A stretch of 64,000 nucleotides of DNA from Paracoccus albicereus. GTDB taxonomy: Bacteria > Pseudomonadota > Alphaproteobacteria > Rhodobacterales > Rhodobacteraceae. A program made the position numbers and the translations under genes. The stretch spans positions 62,001 to 126,000 of the forward strand of contig NZ_JAKZEU010000005.1 in assembly GCF_024359525.1 (NCBI RefSeq), in the 5' to 3' direction. The notes below the pieces were generated by a model that made no database searches, was not told where the DNA came from, and worked only from the letters and a program-made list of their open reading frames with translations. Within the stretch, counting starts at the first letter, position 1. Every line of letters begins with the position of its first letter. Positions 1 through 7,573 of this stretch are shown one piece after another.

Positions 1-623
1 AGATGCGCATCGAAGGGCACGAGCTCCGCGTGCAGCTCCATCGTGTCGCGGTTCAGCGCGGTGAAGAGCGCCGGGGCCGTCAGCTCCATGTAAGCCTGAT
101 AGAGGGCGATCTGCGCCGCATACACGGGGCGCGCGAGGCTGACGCCGCGCTTGACCACGTCCTTCCAGCTGGCCGCGCCGAGCGCTTTGTTCTCCCAGAG
201 CGCGGGATAGTCCATCGCGACCGGGCCTGAGACGAAGCAGCCGTCGATATGGCCCTTGAAGCGGCCGCCGAGGGCCTCAAACCCGAACTGGCGGCCGTCC
301 GGGCGCTCGGTCCGCAGGTCGAACCCGGCGATCCGGAACCAGCCCGCGACGATGTCCTCGGCCCGGTGGCCCGCCTCGAAGATGCGCAGCGTGCGCGGCG
401 CGAACTCCTGGCCTTCGTCCTTCGGGACCGCGAGGAAGTCGTACTGGATCTGGCGCAGGCAGTCGCGGCCGAGACCCGAGGAGCTGACATAGGTGCGCGG
501 ACGCTCGGCGCGGTGGCGCGCGGATAGCGCCGTGTCGATGGCGGCGGACACGGCTTCCGCGATGTGCGTGCGTGGTGCGCTGGCGCCGTAGAGGCAACCC
601 GAGCCATGGTTGAGGTCGATCAT
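1..623 (-). CDS. PD-(D/E)XK nuclease, RecB/YqaJ/Cas4-like (partial, C-terminus off window)
   Basis: This frame stays open from an ATG at 623 to the window's left edge, giving at least 207 residues. The sequence shows GHIDG followed about 20 residues later by WENKAL, matching the D...ExK core of PD-(D/E)XK nucleases, then AAQIALYQAYM, matching the QxxxY helix of the RecB/YqaJ/Cas4 branch. Such enzymes resect DNA ends for phage-type recombination. The start ATG overlaps the preceding gene's TGA (ATGA), so translation is probably coupled. It is the last visible gene of an operon with a Sak4-like ATPase and a probable ssDNA-binding protein, which fits a recombination exonuclease. The nuclease fold is fairly clear; the exact subfamily is not. 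Confidence 0.72.
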   Translation of the reverse strand, partial: MIDLNHGSGCLYGASAPRTHIAEAVSAAIDTALSARHRAERPRTYVSSSGLGRDCLRQIQYDFLAVPKDEGQEFAPRTLRIFEAGHRAEDIVAGWFRIAGFDLRTERPDGRQFGFEALGGRFKGHIDGCFVSGPVAMDYPALWENKALGAASWKDVVKRGVSLARPVYAAQIALYQAYMELTAPALFTALNRDTMELHAELVPFDAH

Positions 624-835
624 CGCTCGCGCTCCCAGAACCCGCCGGCCTGCGCGGTGCAGGTCAGCTTGTGGAACTGCGCGTCCGTCAGCCGGGCGCT
701 GTCACTGAGGCGCGCGAGCTTCTCGCGGAGGCTGTCGCAGAACTCGATCTCGAAATCGGTGACGGCGTTCTCGGTGGCCGCCTCGAGCAGGTGCTTCCAG
801 CTGCAGGACGCGGTGTCTTCGTTCAGGTCGATCAT
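620..835 (-). CDS. small protein of unknown function, 71 aa
   Basis: A 71-residue acidic protein with three cysteines and no motif I recognise. The ATG at 835 follows a G-rich stretch and lies 12 bp after the upstream stop; its own stop overlaps the nuclease start by 4 bp (ATGA). The first five residues, MIDLN, and the bases around the start nearly repeat those of the nuclease gene, suggesting a duplicated translation-initiation region. Position inside the recombination operon is the only functional hint. Codon use and tight spacing make it likely real. Confidence 0.6.
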   Translation of the reverse strand: MIDLNEDTASCSWKHLLEAATENAVTDFEIEFCDSLREKLARLSDSARLTDAQFHKLTCTAQAGGFWERER

Positions 836-846
836 CGCGCGCCCCC

Positions 847-1221
847 TCAGAACGGAATGGGGTCGTCGAGGGCCGTGCCGGTGCGCTCCCTGCGCGCGGC
901 CTGGTCCTGCATGCTGTCGACGTAGCCGGTGACCGCCGCCTCGATCAGGCGGTCGATGTCCTCGGCGCTGCGATGAAAGAAGGGCTCCATGAGCCCGAGG
1001 TGGGTGAGCGCTTCAGCGAAGGCCGTCCGCGCATCGCGTATCGCCTGCGCCTCGCGCGCGGTCTTGTCGATCATGCCGTTGTTCCTTTGGGCGATGGCGC
1101 TGCCCACGTCCTGACAGCGGCGCGAGCAGAAGCGGTGATAGGGGTGGCGATCCCAGCGGAGGCCGTGGCAGTAGCCGAAGCCGCGCGCCTCGCGGGCGCA
1201 GACGGCGCAGAGCGCTACCCG
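847..1221 (-). pseudogene. DUF6511-like Cys-rich zinc-binding segment without its own start
   Basis: This frame encodes about 124 protein-like residues with CAVC, then CHG and CSRRC spaced like a treble-clef or zinc-ribbon site, followed by a helical region ending in DDPIPF. It resembles proteins I associate with DUF6511, from memory only. The first in-frame Met lies well inside the conserved part, and upstream the frame turns into Arg-rich noise. The protein-like sequence instead continues from the neighbouring frame (1385-1215), whose stop falls exactly at the junction. A single -1 shift near 1215-1223 would join both into one protein of about 180 residues. This is either a frameshifted gene, a programmed shift or a sequencing error. 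Confidence 0.5.
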
Positions 1222-1385
1222 AGCAAGAAACTCGCGATCGGGTCCTCGGGCGGCCAGCCCGCCCTCGGGAGCTTTTCGGACTGGAGCACGATCCAGCGCG
1301 AGATCGCGTTGCTGGCCATGGCTTCGAGGTCGCCGAGGCTGAGGCTTGCGATGGGGCGTGCAGTCTTCCTCGGGCCTCGAGCCAT
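1215..1385 (-). CDS. N-terminal part of the DUF6511-like protein, or a 56 aa stand-alone protein
   Basis: From ATG 1385 the frame reads MARGPRKTARPIASLSLGDL and continues in clearly protein-like sequence (Ala/Leu helix, then WPPEDPIASFLLG) to a TAG at 1215. The Cys-rich segment resumes at once in the -1 frame. If both parts form one gene, this supplies the first 56 residues. The stretch 1386-1500 upstream also reads sensibly in a third frame (TPDEWQAHVTREAAL), so the real gene structure here may be more broken than shown. The operon context is phage-type recombination genes. Confidence 0.5.
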   Translation of the reverse strand: MARGPRKTARPIASLSLGDLEAMASNAISRWIVLQSEKLPRAGWPPEDPIASFLLG

Positions 1386-1523
1386 CGTCCGATCTCCAGT
1401 GCCGCCTCGCGCGTGACATGCGCCTGCCATTCATCCGGGGTTATCGGCCCGGCAGGATCGCACCGGGCCACGGGCCGCGGCGAAGGCCGGTTTGACCTCC
1501 GCCGCGACGCTGCCGACCGCGCT

Positions 1524-2300
1524 TCAGCCATTGAGCCAGGCGGGCATACCGGTCGCCGGCGCTCCGCTCGGCGCGGTGGGCGGGGACGCCGGCGGCTGCT
1601 GGGCGGGCGGGTGCTGCGGGGGCTGCTGCGGAGCCGGCGCCTGCGCACCCCAGGCCGGGGCCGCGGACGGCGCTTGCGGCTGCGCACCCCATGCCGGCGC
1701 GGGCGCCTGCCATCCCGGCGCCGGCGCGCTCGCGGCTTTGCGCGGCGGGGCGTTGACGGGCTCCGGGGGCACGGCTTCGCCGCGCATGATCGATGCGTGC
1801 TGCGGCTCGTCGGGCAAAACGACGTTCGCGATCCGGTTCTGGTCGCGGTATTGGGGGTTGGAGGCGGGCTCCACCATGATCCGCGCGGCGAAGACGATGC
1901 CGTCGAGATGCTTGAGCCCGGGAAGCACCCGCTTGGCCTTGGCGTCGGGGCTCTCGTCCCTGGGATCGAGCCCGAGAGCGCTGTCGACCATGGCCCGAAA
2001 GGTGGATTTCGAGATCTTCCAGCCAATGGACTGGCCCTTCTCGTCGACCTTGCCGCCCGCCACGGTGAAGCTCTGCCAGAACTTCCGCCGGACATGCGGC
2101 CCCTCGAGGATGGTGAACTCGCAGTCCAGCATCTTCGCATCGCTCGACTGCGAGGCCTTCAAGAGCTTGGCGTCCATCGGGGTGGCGCCGTCGACGCCGC
2201 CGGGGCGCACGGTCAGGCGGACCCTGGCGAAGGTGCCGTCGGGGATCAGCTCGCCGATGGGGGCCATCTGCGGCTGGGCGTCGTTGAGATCGTAGCTCAT
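1524..2300 (-). CDS. probable phage ssDNA-binding protein, Pro/Ala-rich tail
   Basis: 258 residues in two parts: a compact N-terminal domain (about 1-165) that may be an OB-like fold, and a long Pro/Ala/Gln linker with repeated PAWGAQ-type units ending in a short conserved-looking tail (MPAWLNG). A globular domain plus disordered linker and terminal tip is the layout of single-stranded DNA-binding proteins. Start 2300 has a good Shine-Dalgarno (AAGGACAGACCC before ATG) and lies 22 bp after the Sak4-like ATPase gene. Sak4-type annealing ATPases are known to work with a phage SSB, so an SSB role is the best guess, but no family signature was confirmed. Confidence 0.55.
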   Translation of the reverse strand: MSYDLNDAQPQMAPIGELIPDGTFARVRLTVRPGGVDGATPMDAKLLKASQSSDAKMLDCEFTILEGPHVRRKFWQSFTVAGGKVDEKGQSIGWKISKSTFRAMVDSALGLDPRDESPDAKAKRVLPGLKHLDGIVFAARIMVEPASNPQYRDQNRIANVVLPDEPQHASIMRGEAVPPEPVNAPPRKAASAPAPGWQAPAPAWGAQPQAPSAAPAWGAQAPAPQQPPQHPPAQQPPASPPTAPSGAPATGMPAWLNG

Positions 2301-2322
2301 GGGTCTGTCCTTTGCGTCTGGT

Positions 2323-3180
2323 TCAGGAAGTGGTGGCGGGGTGAGCGGGGGCGCGGCCGTCGATCTTGGCGATCAGCGCGCCGAGATCGGGCGCCTCCGT
2401 CGTGTCGAGACGACCGGAGCGGTCCTTGGCGGGAAGGCCCCAGGGGTTGCCGGAGCGGCAGACGAGGCGGCGTTCGGCGGAGGTCTCGTCCAGGGTCCAG
2501 TCGCCCTTGGCGTCGCGGCCGAAGAGCTGCATCGAGACCACCTGATCGACGATGCCCGGCAGCTCGCGCCCGGCCTTCGTGCCCTCCATCTGCGGCTGCC
2601 ATGTCGTCGCGCCGAACTCGTCGGTGACCTTCTCGAGCACGCCGACGAAGATCACCGTCTTGCCGCGGGCGTGCTGCAGGTGCTTGAGCGCCTGGATCAC
2701 CTCGCGACCCAGAAGCCCGTAGGCGCCGCGGACATCCGGCTTGCCGGTCCGCTCTGAGAAGGCCTCCGGCTGCTGGCGGGCATAGGCCATGGCCTGCCGC
2801 GTCAGATCGGTGATCGAGTCGACGAAGACGATCCGCTTTCGCGCGAGGAAATCCTCGATGCCGGTGCCGAGATACTGCTGCTGCAGCCAGGCGTGATACT
2901 CGGCGCCGTACCAAGACTGCGGATGCTGCGCCGGGTCGTGCCCGCCGATCAGCACGACGAGGTCGCGGAAATCGGTGAAGCTGCGCACCGGGATCGAGTC
3001 CCCGCGCCAGTCCTGCACCGATTTCATGCCGGCCTCGAGGTCGAGGCAGACGGTGTCCTCGGCGGGCAGGGATTTCAGGAGCGTTGTCTTGCCGACGCCG
3101 GGTGGGCCGAAGATGGCGAGGGAGGTCTTGTTTTCGGCGGCCGAGAGCCGTTCGTCGGCGGTGATGATGCGGAAGGCCAT
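2323..3180 (-). CDS. Sak4-like RecA-fold ATPase (AAA_24 type), phage recombination
   Basis: 285 residues with Walker A GPPGVGKTT near residue 26 and Walker B RIVFVDSITDL near 120, followed by the RecA-core pattern seen in phage Sak4/AAA_24 proteins (VIFVGVLEKV strand, then a region ending in GLPAKDRSGRL). Sak4 proteins are single-strand-annealing recombination mediators that act with a phage SSB and an exonuclease; all three appear in this operon. The start at 3180 is chosen over a TTG 12 bp upstream because GGAG sits just ahead of the ATG. The ATPase assignment is strong; the Sak4 role is inferred from size and neighbours. Confidence 0.75.
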   Translation of the reverse strand: MAFRIITADERLSAAENKTSLAIFGPPGVGKTTLLKSLPAEDTVCLDLEAGMKSVQDWRGDSIPVRSFTDFRDLVVLIGGHDPAQHPQSWYGAEYHAWLQQQYLGTGIEDFLARKRIVFVDSITDLTRQAMAYARQQPEAFSERTGKPDVRGAYGLLGREVIQALKHLQHARGKTVIFVGVLEKVTDEFGATTWQPQMEGTKAGRELPGIVDQVVSMQLFGRDAKGDWTLDETSAERRLVCRSGNPWGLPAKDRSGRLDTTEAPDLGALIAKIDGRAPAHPATTS

Positions 3181-3284
3181 GAGGTTCTCCAAGGTGTGAT
3201 TTCAGGGTGCGCGGCGGCGGGGGTGACCGGGTGCCGAAGGGGAACCTGCCCGGCGTTGCCGCTCGGGCGTCCCGCCGCCGCGCG

Positions 3285-3767
3285 TCACCGGTCTCGAGCC
3301 TCGAGCCGGAAGACGGGTTTGCCGGTGGTCTCGCTGCGCGCGTCCGCGAAGCCCTCGCGCATCGCCGCGGGCCAGGCGCCGTAGCGCCGCTCGGGCACGC
3401 GATAGGCGATCTCGAGATACTCGGCCGGGTCGTCGCCGACGGCGCGGATCCGCTCGGCCATGGCGGCAAGCCGGTCCTGATCCCAGGAAACCTTCTTCGG
3501 TAGGTCGGCGACGATCACGACGCCCTCGTCCTCGACCCGCACCGTGCCGCTGGTTTTCCCCTGAGCGGCCCGCTCGGCCGCGGCGGCGGCCTCGTAGCGC
3601 TGCGCAATGCCGGCCTCGAGCCGGTCGCGCAGCCGCTTCACGCGGGCGGTCTCGGCGAGCGCCGTCGTCTGCAGATCCAGCAGCATCTCGGGCGGCAGCG
3701 CCGCGATGTCGCCGAGGGCGAGGCGTCCCAGATCGTTGAAATGCGGGGCGTTGTCAGGGTGCGGCAT
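3285..3767 (-). CDS. phage-region protein of unknown function, about 160 aa
   Basis: The protein has an Ala/Arg-rich, probably coiled-coil N-terminal half (LQTTALAETARVKRLRDRL region) and a C-terminal half with a small beta-rich stretch (GVVIVADLPKKVSWD) plus a Trp/Tyr-rich end. I do not recognise the family. Start 3767 has GGAG eight bases upstream of ATG. An upstream ATG at 3803, overlapping the preceding stop as TGATG, would add 12 residues and is also possible. It sits between the short HTH-side genes and the Sak4-like ATPase in one minus-strand operon, so a role in early phage DNA metabolism is likely but unproven. Confidence 0.6.
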   Translation of the reverse strand: MPHPDNAPHFNDLGRLALGDIAALPPEMLLDLQTTALAETARVKRLRDRLEAGIAQRYEAAAAAERAAQGKTSGTVRVEDEGVVIVADLPKKVSWDQDRLAAMAERIRAVGDDPAEYLEIAYRVPERRYGAWPAAMREGFADARSETTGKPVFRLEARDR

Positions 3768-3802
3768 GGCGGGGTCTCCGTTGGAAGGGAATGGCTGAGC
3801 CA

Positions 3803-4150
3803 TCACGCGGCGCGCTCTTCGAGGAGCAGCGCCGAGAGCGAGGGAGCGGCGGCCTTCGGTCTGGGCCGGGCGACGGCGATGTAGGCGAAGCGGTCGGGGC
3901 CCACGCGCTCCTGCACGAGGTGGACGAGGCCCTTCTCGAAGGCGCCCAGCGCGGCCTGACCGAGATCGGCAAGCTGACGGCGCTCGGGCTCGGGCAAGGT
4001 CGAAATCACCGGCGTGACATCGATCCCGAGAAAGCCGCAGTGGTACTCGATCCTGGTGCCAGCCTCGGCCTGTGCGATCCAGGCGTAGAGTTCGACGTCA
4101 GTGAGCCGCGGCCTCGCCACGCGGGCGCCGATTGGGGTTGCGGCGACCAT
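3803..4150 (-). CDS. phage-region protein of unknown function, 115 aa
   Basis: 115 residues, mostly helical, with LTDVELYAWIAQAEAGTRIEYHCG near the N-terminus (broken here only by prose: residues about 16-39) and an ELGQ-type helix later. The start ATG shares its A with the TGA of the upstream HTH gene (TGATG), a classic coupled junction, which fixes the start against a much longer Arg-rich frame extension. No catalytic motif is visible and I assign no function. Its place as second gene after an HTH regulator and ahead of recombination genes makes it part of an early operon. Confidence 0.6.
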   Translation of the reverse strand: MVAATPIGARVARPRLTDVELYAWIAQAEAGTRIEYHCGFLGIDVTPVISTLPEPERRQLADLGQAALGAFEKGLVHLVQERVGPDRFAYIAVARPRPKAAAPSLSALLLEERAA

Positions 4151-4446
4151 CAGCACAGCCGCGCAGTCCGCTGGTGCGTTGCACCATGACCGGTGTCTCG
4201 CGCTGGGTCCGCGGTCAGACGGCGGGGCGTGTGACCGACGCGCGCGACGGCCTCGCTGATCTTCAGCGCAAGCTGAAGCTGGCTCTGCTCGAAGGCCTCG
4301 ATGTCGGCGAGCCGGTAGAGCACGCGCCCGCCGAGCTTGAGGAAGGCAGGTCCCTGGCCGCCGTAGCGCCAACGCTCGAGCGTCCGGTGGGAGATTCCCC
4401 AGCGCCGGGCCAGCTCTTTCTGGTTCAGGCAATGCCTCTGCAGCAT
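4150..4446 (-). CDS. AlpA/MerR-like helix-turn-helix protein, 98 aa
   Basis: The first 50 residues form a winged-helix DNA-binding unit of the AlpA/excisionase type: LNQKELARRWGISHRTLERW (helix-turn-helix), then GPAFLKLGGRVLYRLADIEAF, the wing-and-helix typical of this family. The C-terminal third is Arg-rich and probably disordered. Start 4446 has GAGGAG seven bases upstream. It is the first gene of the minus-strand recombination operon and probably regulates excision or the operon itself. The DNA-binding assignment is strong; the target is unknown. Confidence 0.75.
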   Translation of the reverse strand: MLQRHCLNQKELARRWGISHRTLERWRYGGQGPAFLKLGGRVLYRLADIEAFEQSQLQLALKISEAVARVGHTPRRLTADPARDTGHGATHQRTARLC

Positions 4447-4644
4447 CGGTGTCTCCTCTCGTTGTCGAGGAGACCATGCGAAATTCCGCTGTGGGATGTC
4501 GTCAGGATCGGCGGGGGATGCGGAGGGGGATCAGTCGGCGCTTGCAGGACTGGCGTTTGGCCGCTGGCGGGGCGCCGTCATCCCCCACCATCCCCCACTC
4601 GTCCCCCTCCCGATCCCACGGAGGACCGGGCAGAAGGGGATCGC

Positions 4645-5328
4645 TCAGTCGAGATTCAGACGGTAGCCGCCACGCCGGTCGGAGCGGATCAGATGCCGCC
4701 AGTCCTTCTGCGACTTGAAAACGTCGGCCATGCGCAAGCTCTTAGAGCCGGCGCGCGACAGGATCGCCTTGCCGTTCTGCCAGGGCTCTCCAGCCTGCGC
4801 GGCCTCGTGCAGCGCGCGCACGACTTCCGCCTGGATCGGTCCCAGCTTGAACCGGCATCCATTGCAGCGGACCTCGAAGTAGTCGGCCGAGTGGATGAAG
4901 GTGGCCTCTTCCATCGGCTGTCCACCCGGAGAGAAGCCAGTCTCGATCTCGAAACGGTCGCGTTCGTCCCGTCTTAGGAGGAGATCACCGATCATGACGA
5001 GGACAGGCTGCGCATCGCCCCAGGTCGTCGCGTAGTCGGCCTTCGGCGTCCGGAAGTTCTTGAGATGGACCTCGCCGCATCGGAAGAGCTGGAAGACATC
5101 GCGGGCGTGGAGATCGAGCAGACCGCTATAATGGCTCTGTTCGTGCGGCAATCGGTAGGGTTCACCGTCGGCGGCTTCTTCATAGTCGCCAAACTCGATC
5201 GGCACACCGAACACGCGCACCGACAGACGGAGCTTGTCGTTCTCAGCGAGGTAGATCAGGTCCGCTTCCGTGATCTGCCAGCGCTCGAGGATCTCGGGGA
5301 GCGTGAAGTACGATTTGTCGATGTGCAT
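4645..5328 (-). CDS. hypothetical protein with C-terminal winged-helix-like domain, 227 aa
   Basis: 227 residues read divergently from the CI/LexA-type repressor. The N-terminus (YFTLPEILERWQITEADLIY) looks like a helix-turn-helix that recognises a promoter or replication region; the middle is beta-rich; the last about 65 residues (RFKLGPIQAEVVRALHEA through the GGYRL end) resemble the winged-helix pattern of proteins I have seen encoded beside phage regulators. No catalytic residues are evident. The gene faces away from the repressor across a 116-bp gap, so its expression may be controlled by that repressor. Function is not assigned. Confidence 0.65.
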   Translation of the reverse strand: MHIDKSYFTLPEILERWQITEADLIYLAENDKLRLSVRVFGVPIEFGDYEEAADGEPYRLPHEQSHYSGLLDLHARDVFQLFRCGEVHLKNFRTPKADYATTWGDAQPVLVMIGDLLLRRDERDRFEIETGFSPGGQPMEEATFIHSADYFEVRCNGCRFKLGPIQAEVVRALHEAAQAGEPWQNGKAILSRAGSKSLRMADVFKSQKDWRHLIRSDRRGGYRLNLD

Positions 5329-5384
5329 TCACTGCCCTCCGCGCCGATTCCCGTGTAAGATGTTTACCTTCTGTTCTTATTCGC

Positions 5385-5413
5385 TTGACGGGCTTCGATC
5401 AATCCGATTTTAT
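5385..5413 (+). promoter_or_regulatory. candidate promoter for the repressor gene
   Basis: TTGACG at 5385-5390 (five of six matches to the -35 consensus), a 17-bp spacer, and TTTTAT at 5408-5413 as -10. It lies 32 bp before the repressor ATG at 5445. A short imperfect dyad (GTAAGATGTTTAC, 5355-5367) just upstream could be an operator shared with the divergent gene. Read by eye only. Confidence 0.4.
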
Positions 5414-5444
5414 CCTATTTCATCCACAGATGGGTGGGGATGAC

Positions 5445-6122
5445 ATGACCGAGCACCACACGCTTTCCGACCGCCTCAGAGCCCGGGCCAATCAGCTCGG
5501 CATCAGTCCTGCCCACGTCGCCGAGATGGCTGGCGTGAACCGTTCCTTCGTCTACGACATCCTCCGTGGCCGTTCAGCCCGCCCCGGCATAGACCGGCTG
5601 GCAGAGGTCGCCCGCGTGCTGAAGGTCGATCGCGACTGGCTGATCCACGGCATTGGCGAGGTGGAGGGGAAGCCCCCCTTCTTGGACAATCCTGACGACG
5701 CCTTCGTGGCCATCGCCCACGCCACCCCGCGCCCCGCGATGGGCGGTGGTGCAGTCGTGACCGAGGACGGCGACACCCCCGGCCGCGTCTATCACTTCCG
5801 CCGCTCCTGGATCCGGAACAGCCTGAAGGCCAGCCCGTCGCAGTTGCGGATCATGCATGTTGAGGGCGACAGCATGGCGCCGACGCTGTTCAGCGGCGAC
5901 GCGGTGCTGGTCGACATGGCCCGCCGCGCGCCCAACCCGCCCGGCATCTTCGTGCTGGACGACGGGATGGGGCTGGTCGCCAAGCGGCTCGAGCACATCC
6001 CCAATAGCGACCCGCCCGCGGTGCGCGTCATCTCCGACAACAAGCACTACCCCGAATACGAAAGAACGGCCGACGAGATCCACATCGTCGGCCGCATCCG
6101 TTGGTTCGCGCGGGAGTTATAG
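5445..6122 (+). CDS. CI/LexA-type repressor: XRE helix-turn-helix plus S24 self-cleaving peptidase
   Basis: 225 residues. Residues 1-65 are an XRE-type DNA-binding domain (SPAHVAEMAGVNRSFVYDIL, then RPGIDRLAEVARVLKV). The C-terminal half is a LexA/CI S24 domain with the nucleophile Ser in GDSMAPTL (about residue 143) and the general-base Lys in GLVAKRL (about 180). A possible cleavage hinge lies between. Such proteins repress phage genes until DNA damage triggers RecA-dependent autocleavage. ATG 5445 is chosen over upstream starts because the HTH begins a few residues later. It is followed after 2 bp by a nuclease-like gene, so that gene is likely co-transcribed. Confidence 0.85.
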   Translation: MTEHHTLSDRLRARANQLGISPAHVAEMAGVNRSFVYDILRGRSARPGIDRLAEVARVLKVDRDWLIHGIGEVEGKPPFLDNPDDAFVAIAHATPRPAMGGGAVVTEDGDTPGRVYHFRRSWIRNSLKASPSQLRIMHVEGDSMAPTLFSGDAVLVDMARRAPNPPGIFVLDDGMGLVAKRLEHIPNSDPPAVRVISDNKHYPEYERTADEIHIVGRIRWFAREL

Positions 6123-6124
6123 CT

Positions 6125-7471
6125 GTGGCAGGTGACGGAGAGTTGGATGATCTGTTCGAGCTGGCGGGCTGCTGCTTTCGGGATGCCATGAGGGCCGTCG
6201 ATATCGAGGCATTCTTCTCCAGACGCGACATCCCACTTGCAGAAGGGACCAGCAAGAAGACGGTTGCACAGAATACCCTTGCAAGCCTTCCGCCAACAAA
6301 GGCGCTGGCTCTGGTCCTCGAGTTTGCACGAGAACGGCGCGATATCGGCCTACAGGACCGGGTGTACCTCCTGCAGGACAAGGACCAAACGGAGATCTCC
6401 GCGGTCACTCGCGACCGGGTGGCCGATCGCCTTGGTGCCGGGATCCATGGACAAGGCATTCGTCCGGACGTGATCGAGGAGCTATTCGATCTGAGTTCGC
6501 CTGCGGACTTCTTCGACGGCCCCACCAAGATCGAAGAGCTCAGACAACACGCGACTGGCGCGGCCCCGTTGTGGAACGCGAAGGAGGTCTTCGAATTCAT
6601 CGGGGCCATAACATGTCCTTCTAGGAGGTTCGCGCAGCTGATCGAGACCGTTTTGGATCCCCGGTTTCGTGATGCCGACGACCAGGCTGCGCTGGCAGCG
6701 GACTTGACCCGCATCCTGCAGCTCGATGGTTACGAGGTTGCTCAGACAGGAGAGGTCTCGGGCCGCGCAACATTCTCGGTACGCCCCGTTCGCCGCGGCG
6801 TCGACGGGCGGCCGAAGAACCTGATCTTCGCTTCCAACGGACCAAAGCCGAGGCTCGGGTTCTCGGATGCGATCGACAACGAAGTCGTCGTGCTCGAGCA
6901 TGCCGACAGCTGCCTCATTTACGAGCGCCCCATCGGCAATGGGTTGTCATGGCTCGACTTGGTCCGTTGGTGGATGGAGCAAAAGGGGCTCGCCGACCTC
7001 GCTGAGGCACGCACCAGCCTCGGGCGGCGTCTACTTGCTTCGCTTGACGACGGTCCTGAGCAGGAATTCTTCAAGGCGTACTTCCGCAATTTCGCTGAGC
7101 GACTTGGAGACCAGCTGCCGGCGCTCATCCCGCAGGTTTACCTGCACTACGATCCGGAGATCGCGAGGCGTCTCGCGGACAAACGCGTTCTGTTCCGGCA
7201 GCGCATGGACTTTCTGATGCTCTTGCCTGGCCGACAGAGGATCGTCCTCGAGATCGACGGCAAGCACCACTATGCGAAAGGTGAGCGCGCCGATCCCGGT
7301 CTGTACGCCGAAATGGTTGCGGCTGATCGAAACCTTCGCCTCCGCGGCTACGAGGTGTTTCGATTCGGGGGCTCAGAATTCTCTCACCCGAAGGGATCGA
7401 TGCAGGAATCTGTCGACGAGCTTGTGAAGTCATTCTTCGAGGAGCTGTTCGTCGTCCATCGGGTAGGATAG
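6125..7471 (+). CDS. AbiJ-like protein with C-terminal PD-(D/E)XK nuclease domain, candidate phage defence
   Basis: 448 residues starting at GTG 6125, 2 bp after the repressor stop and behind a GGGAG. The C-terminal about 100 residues carry RMDFLMLLPGRQRIVLEIDG then KHHY, followed by a conserved MVAADRNLRLRGYEVFRFGG stretch; this is the pattern of Vsr/DUF559-like PD-(D/E)XK nucleases (D, then ExxGK). The N-terminal two thirds (helical, with FDLSSPADFFDG) remind me of abortive-infection proteins of the AbiJ group, but this is from memory. Coupling to a damage-sensitive repressor suggests a tightly controlled toxic effector. Nuclease fold probable; biological role inferred. Confidence 0.6.
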   Translation: MAGDGELDDLFELAGCCFRDAMRAVDIEAFFSRRDIPLAEGTSKKTVAQNTLASLPPTKALALVLEFARERRDIGLQDRVYLLQDKDQTEISAVTRDRVADRLGAGIHGQGIRPDVIEELFDLSSPADFFDGPTKIEELRQHATGAAPLWNAKEVFEFIGAITCPSRRFAQLIETVLDPRFRDADDQAALAADLTRILQLDGYEVAQTGEVSGRATFSVRPVRRGVDGRPKNLIFASNGPKPRLGFSDAIDNEVVVLEHADSCLIYERPIGNGLSWLDLVRWWMEQKGLADLAEARTSLGRRLLASLDDGPEQEFFKAYFRNFAERLGDQLPALIPQVYLHYDPEIARRLADKRVLFRQRMDFLMLLPGRQRIVLEIDGKHHYAKGERADPGLYAEMVAADRNLRLRGYEVFRFGGSEFSHPKGSMQESVDELVKSFFEELFVVHRVG

Positions 7472-7551
7472 AGCATCCCAAGAACACCGCAGAGTTACGC
7501 AGCACTCCCCTAAGCATCTGAAAGTAATTGTTTTCGGGGTGCTTGCGGGTA

Positions 7552-7573
7552 GCGTTTCTCCCATGAGAAACGC
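7552..7573. repeat. 9-bp perfect inverted repeat over the start codon of the recombinase cassette
   Basis: GCGTTTCTC (7552-7560), CCAT, GAGAAACGC (7565-7573). The arms are perfect and the ATG of the 75-aa gene at 7563 begins in the loop. A weaker dyad (AAGCA...GAAA / TTTTC...TGCTT) lies at about 7512-7544. It could be an operator, a translational hairpin hiding the start, or a binding site for the cassette's recombinase. Confidence 0.7.

Noticed and set aside
1013..2140. Long Arg/Pro-rich open frame on the minus strand across the SSB-like gene
   Set aside because: Composition is typical of a shadow frame in GC-rich DNA, and it conflicts with the better-supported 1524-2300 gene. Only a short part (about 1386-1500) reads like protein and is mentioned under the frameshift.
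4575..4615. Runs of CCCCCA/CCCCCT upstream of the HTH gene
   Set aside because: Short low-complexity stretch of a few units with no dyad or regular spacing; not enough for a regulatory claim.
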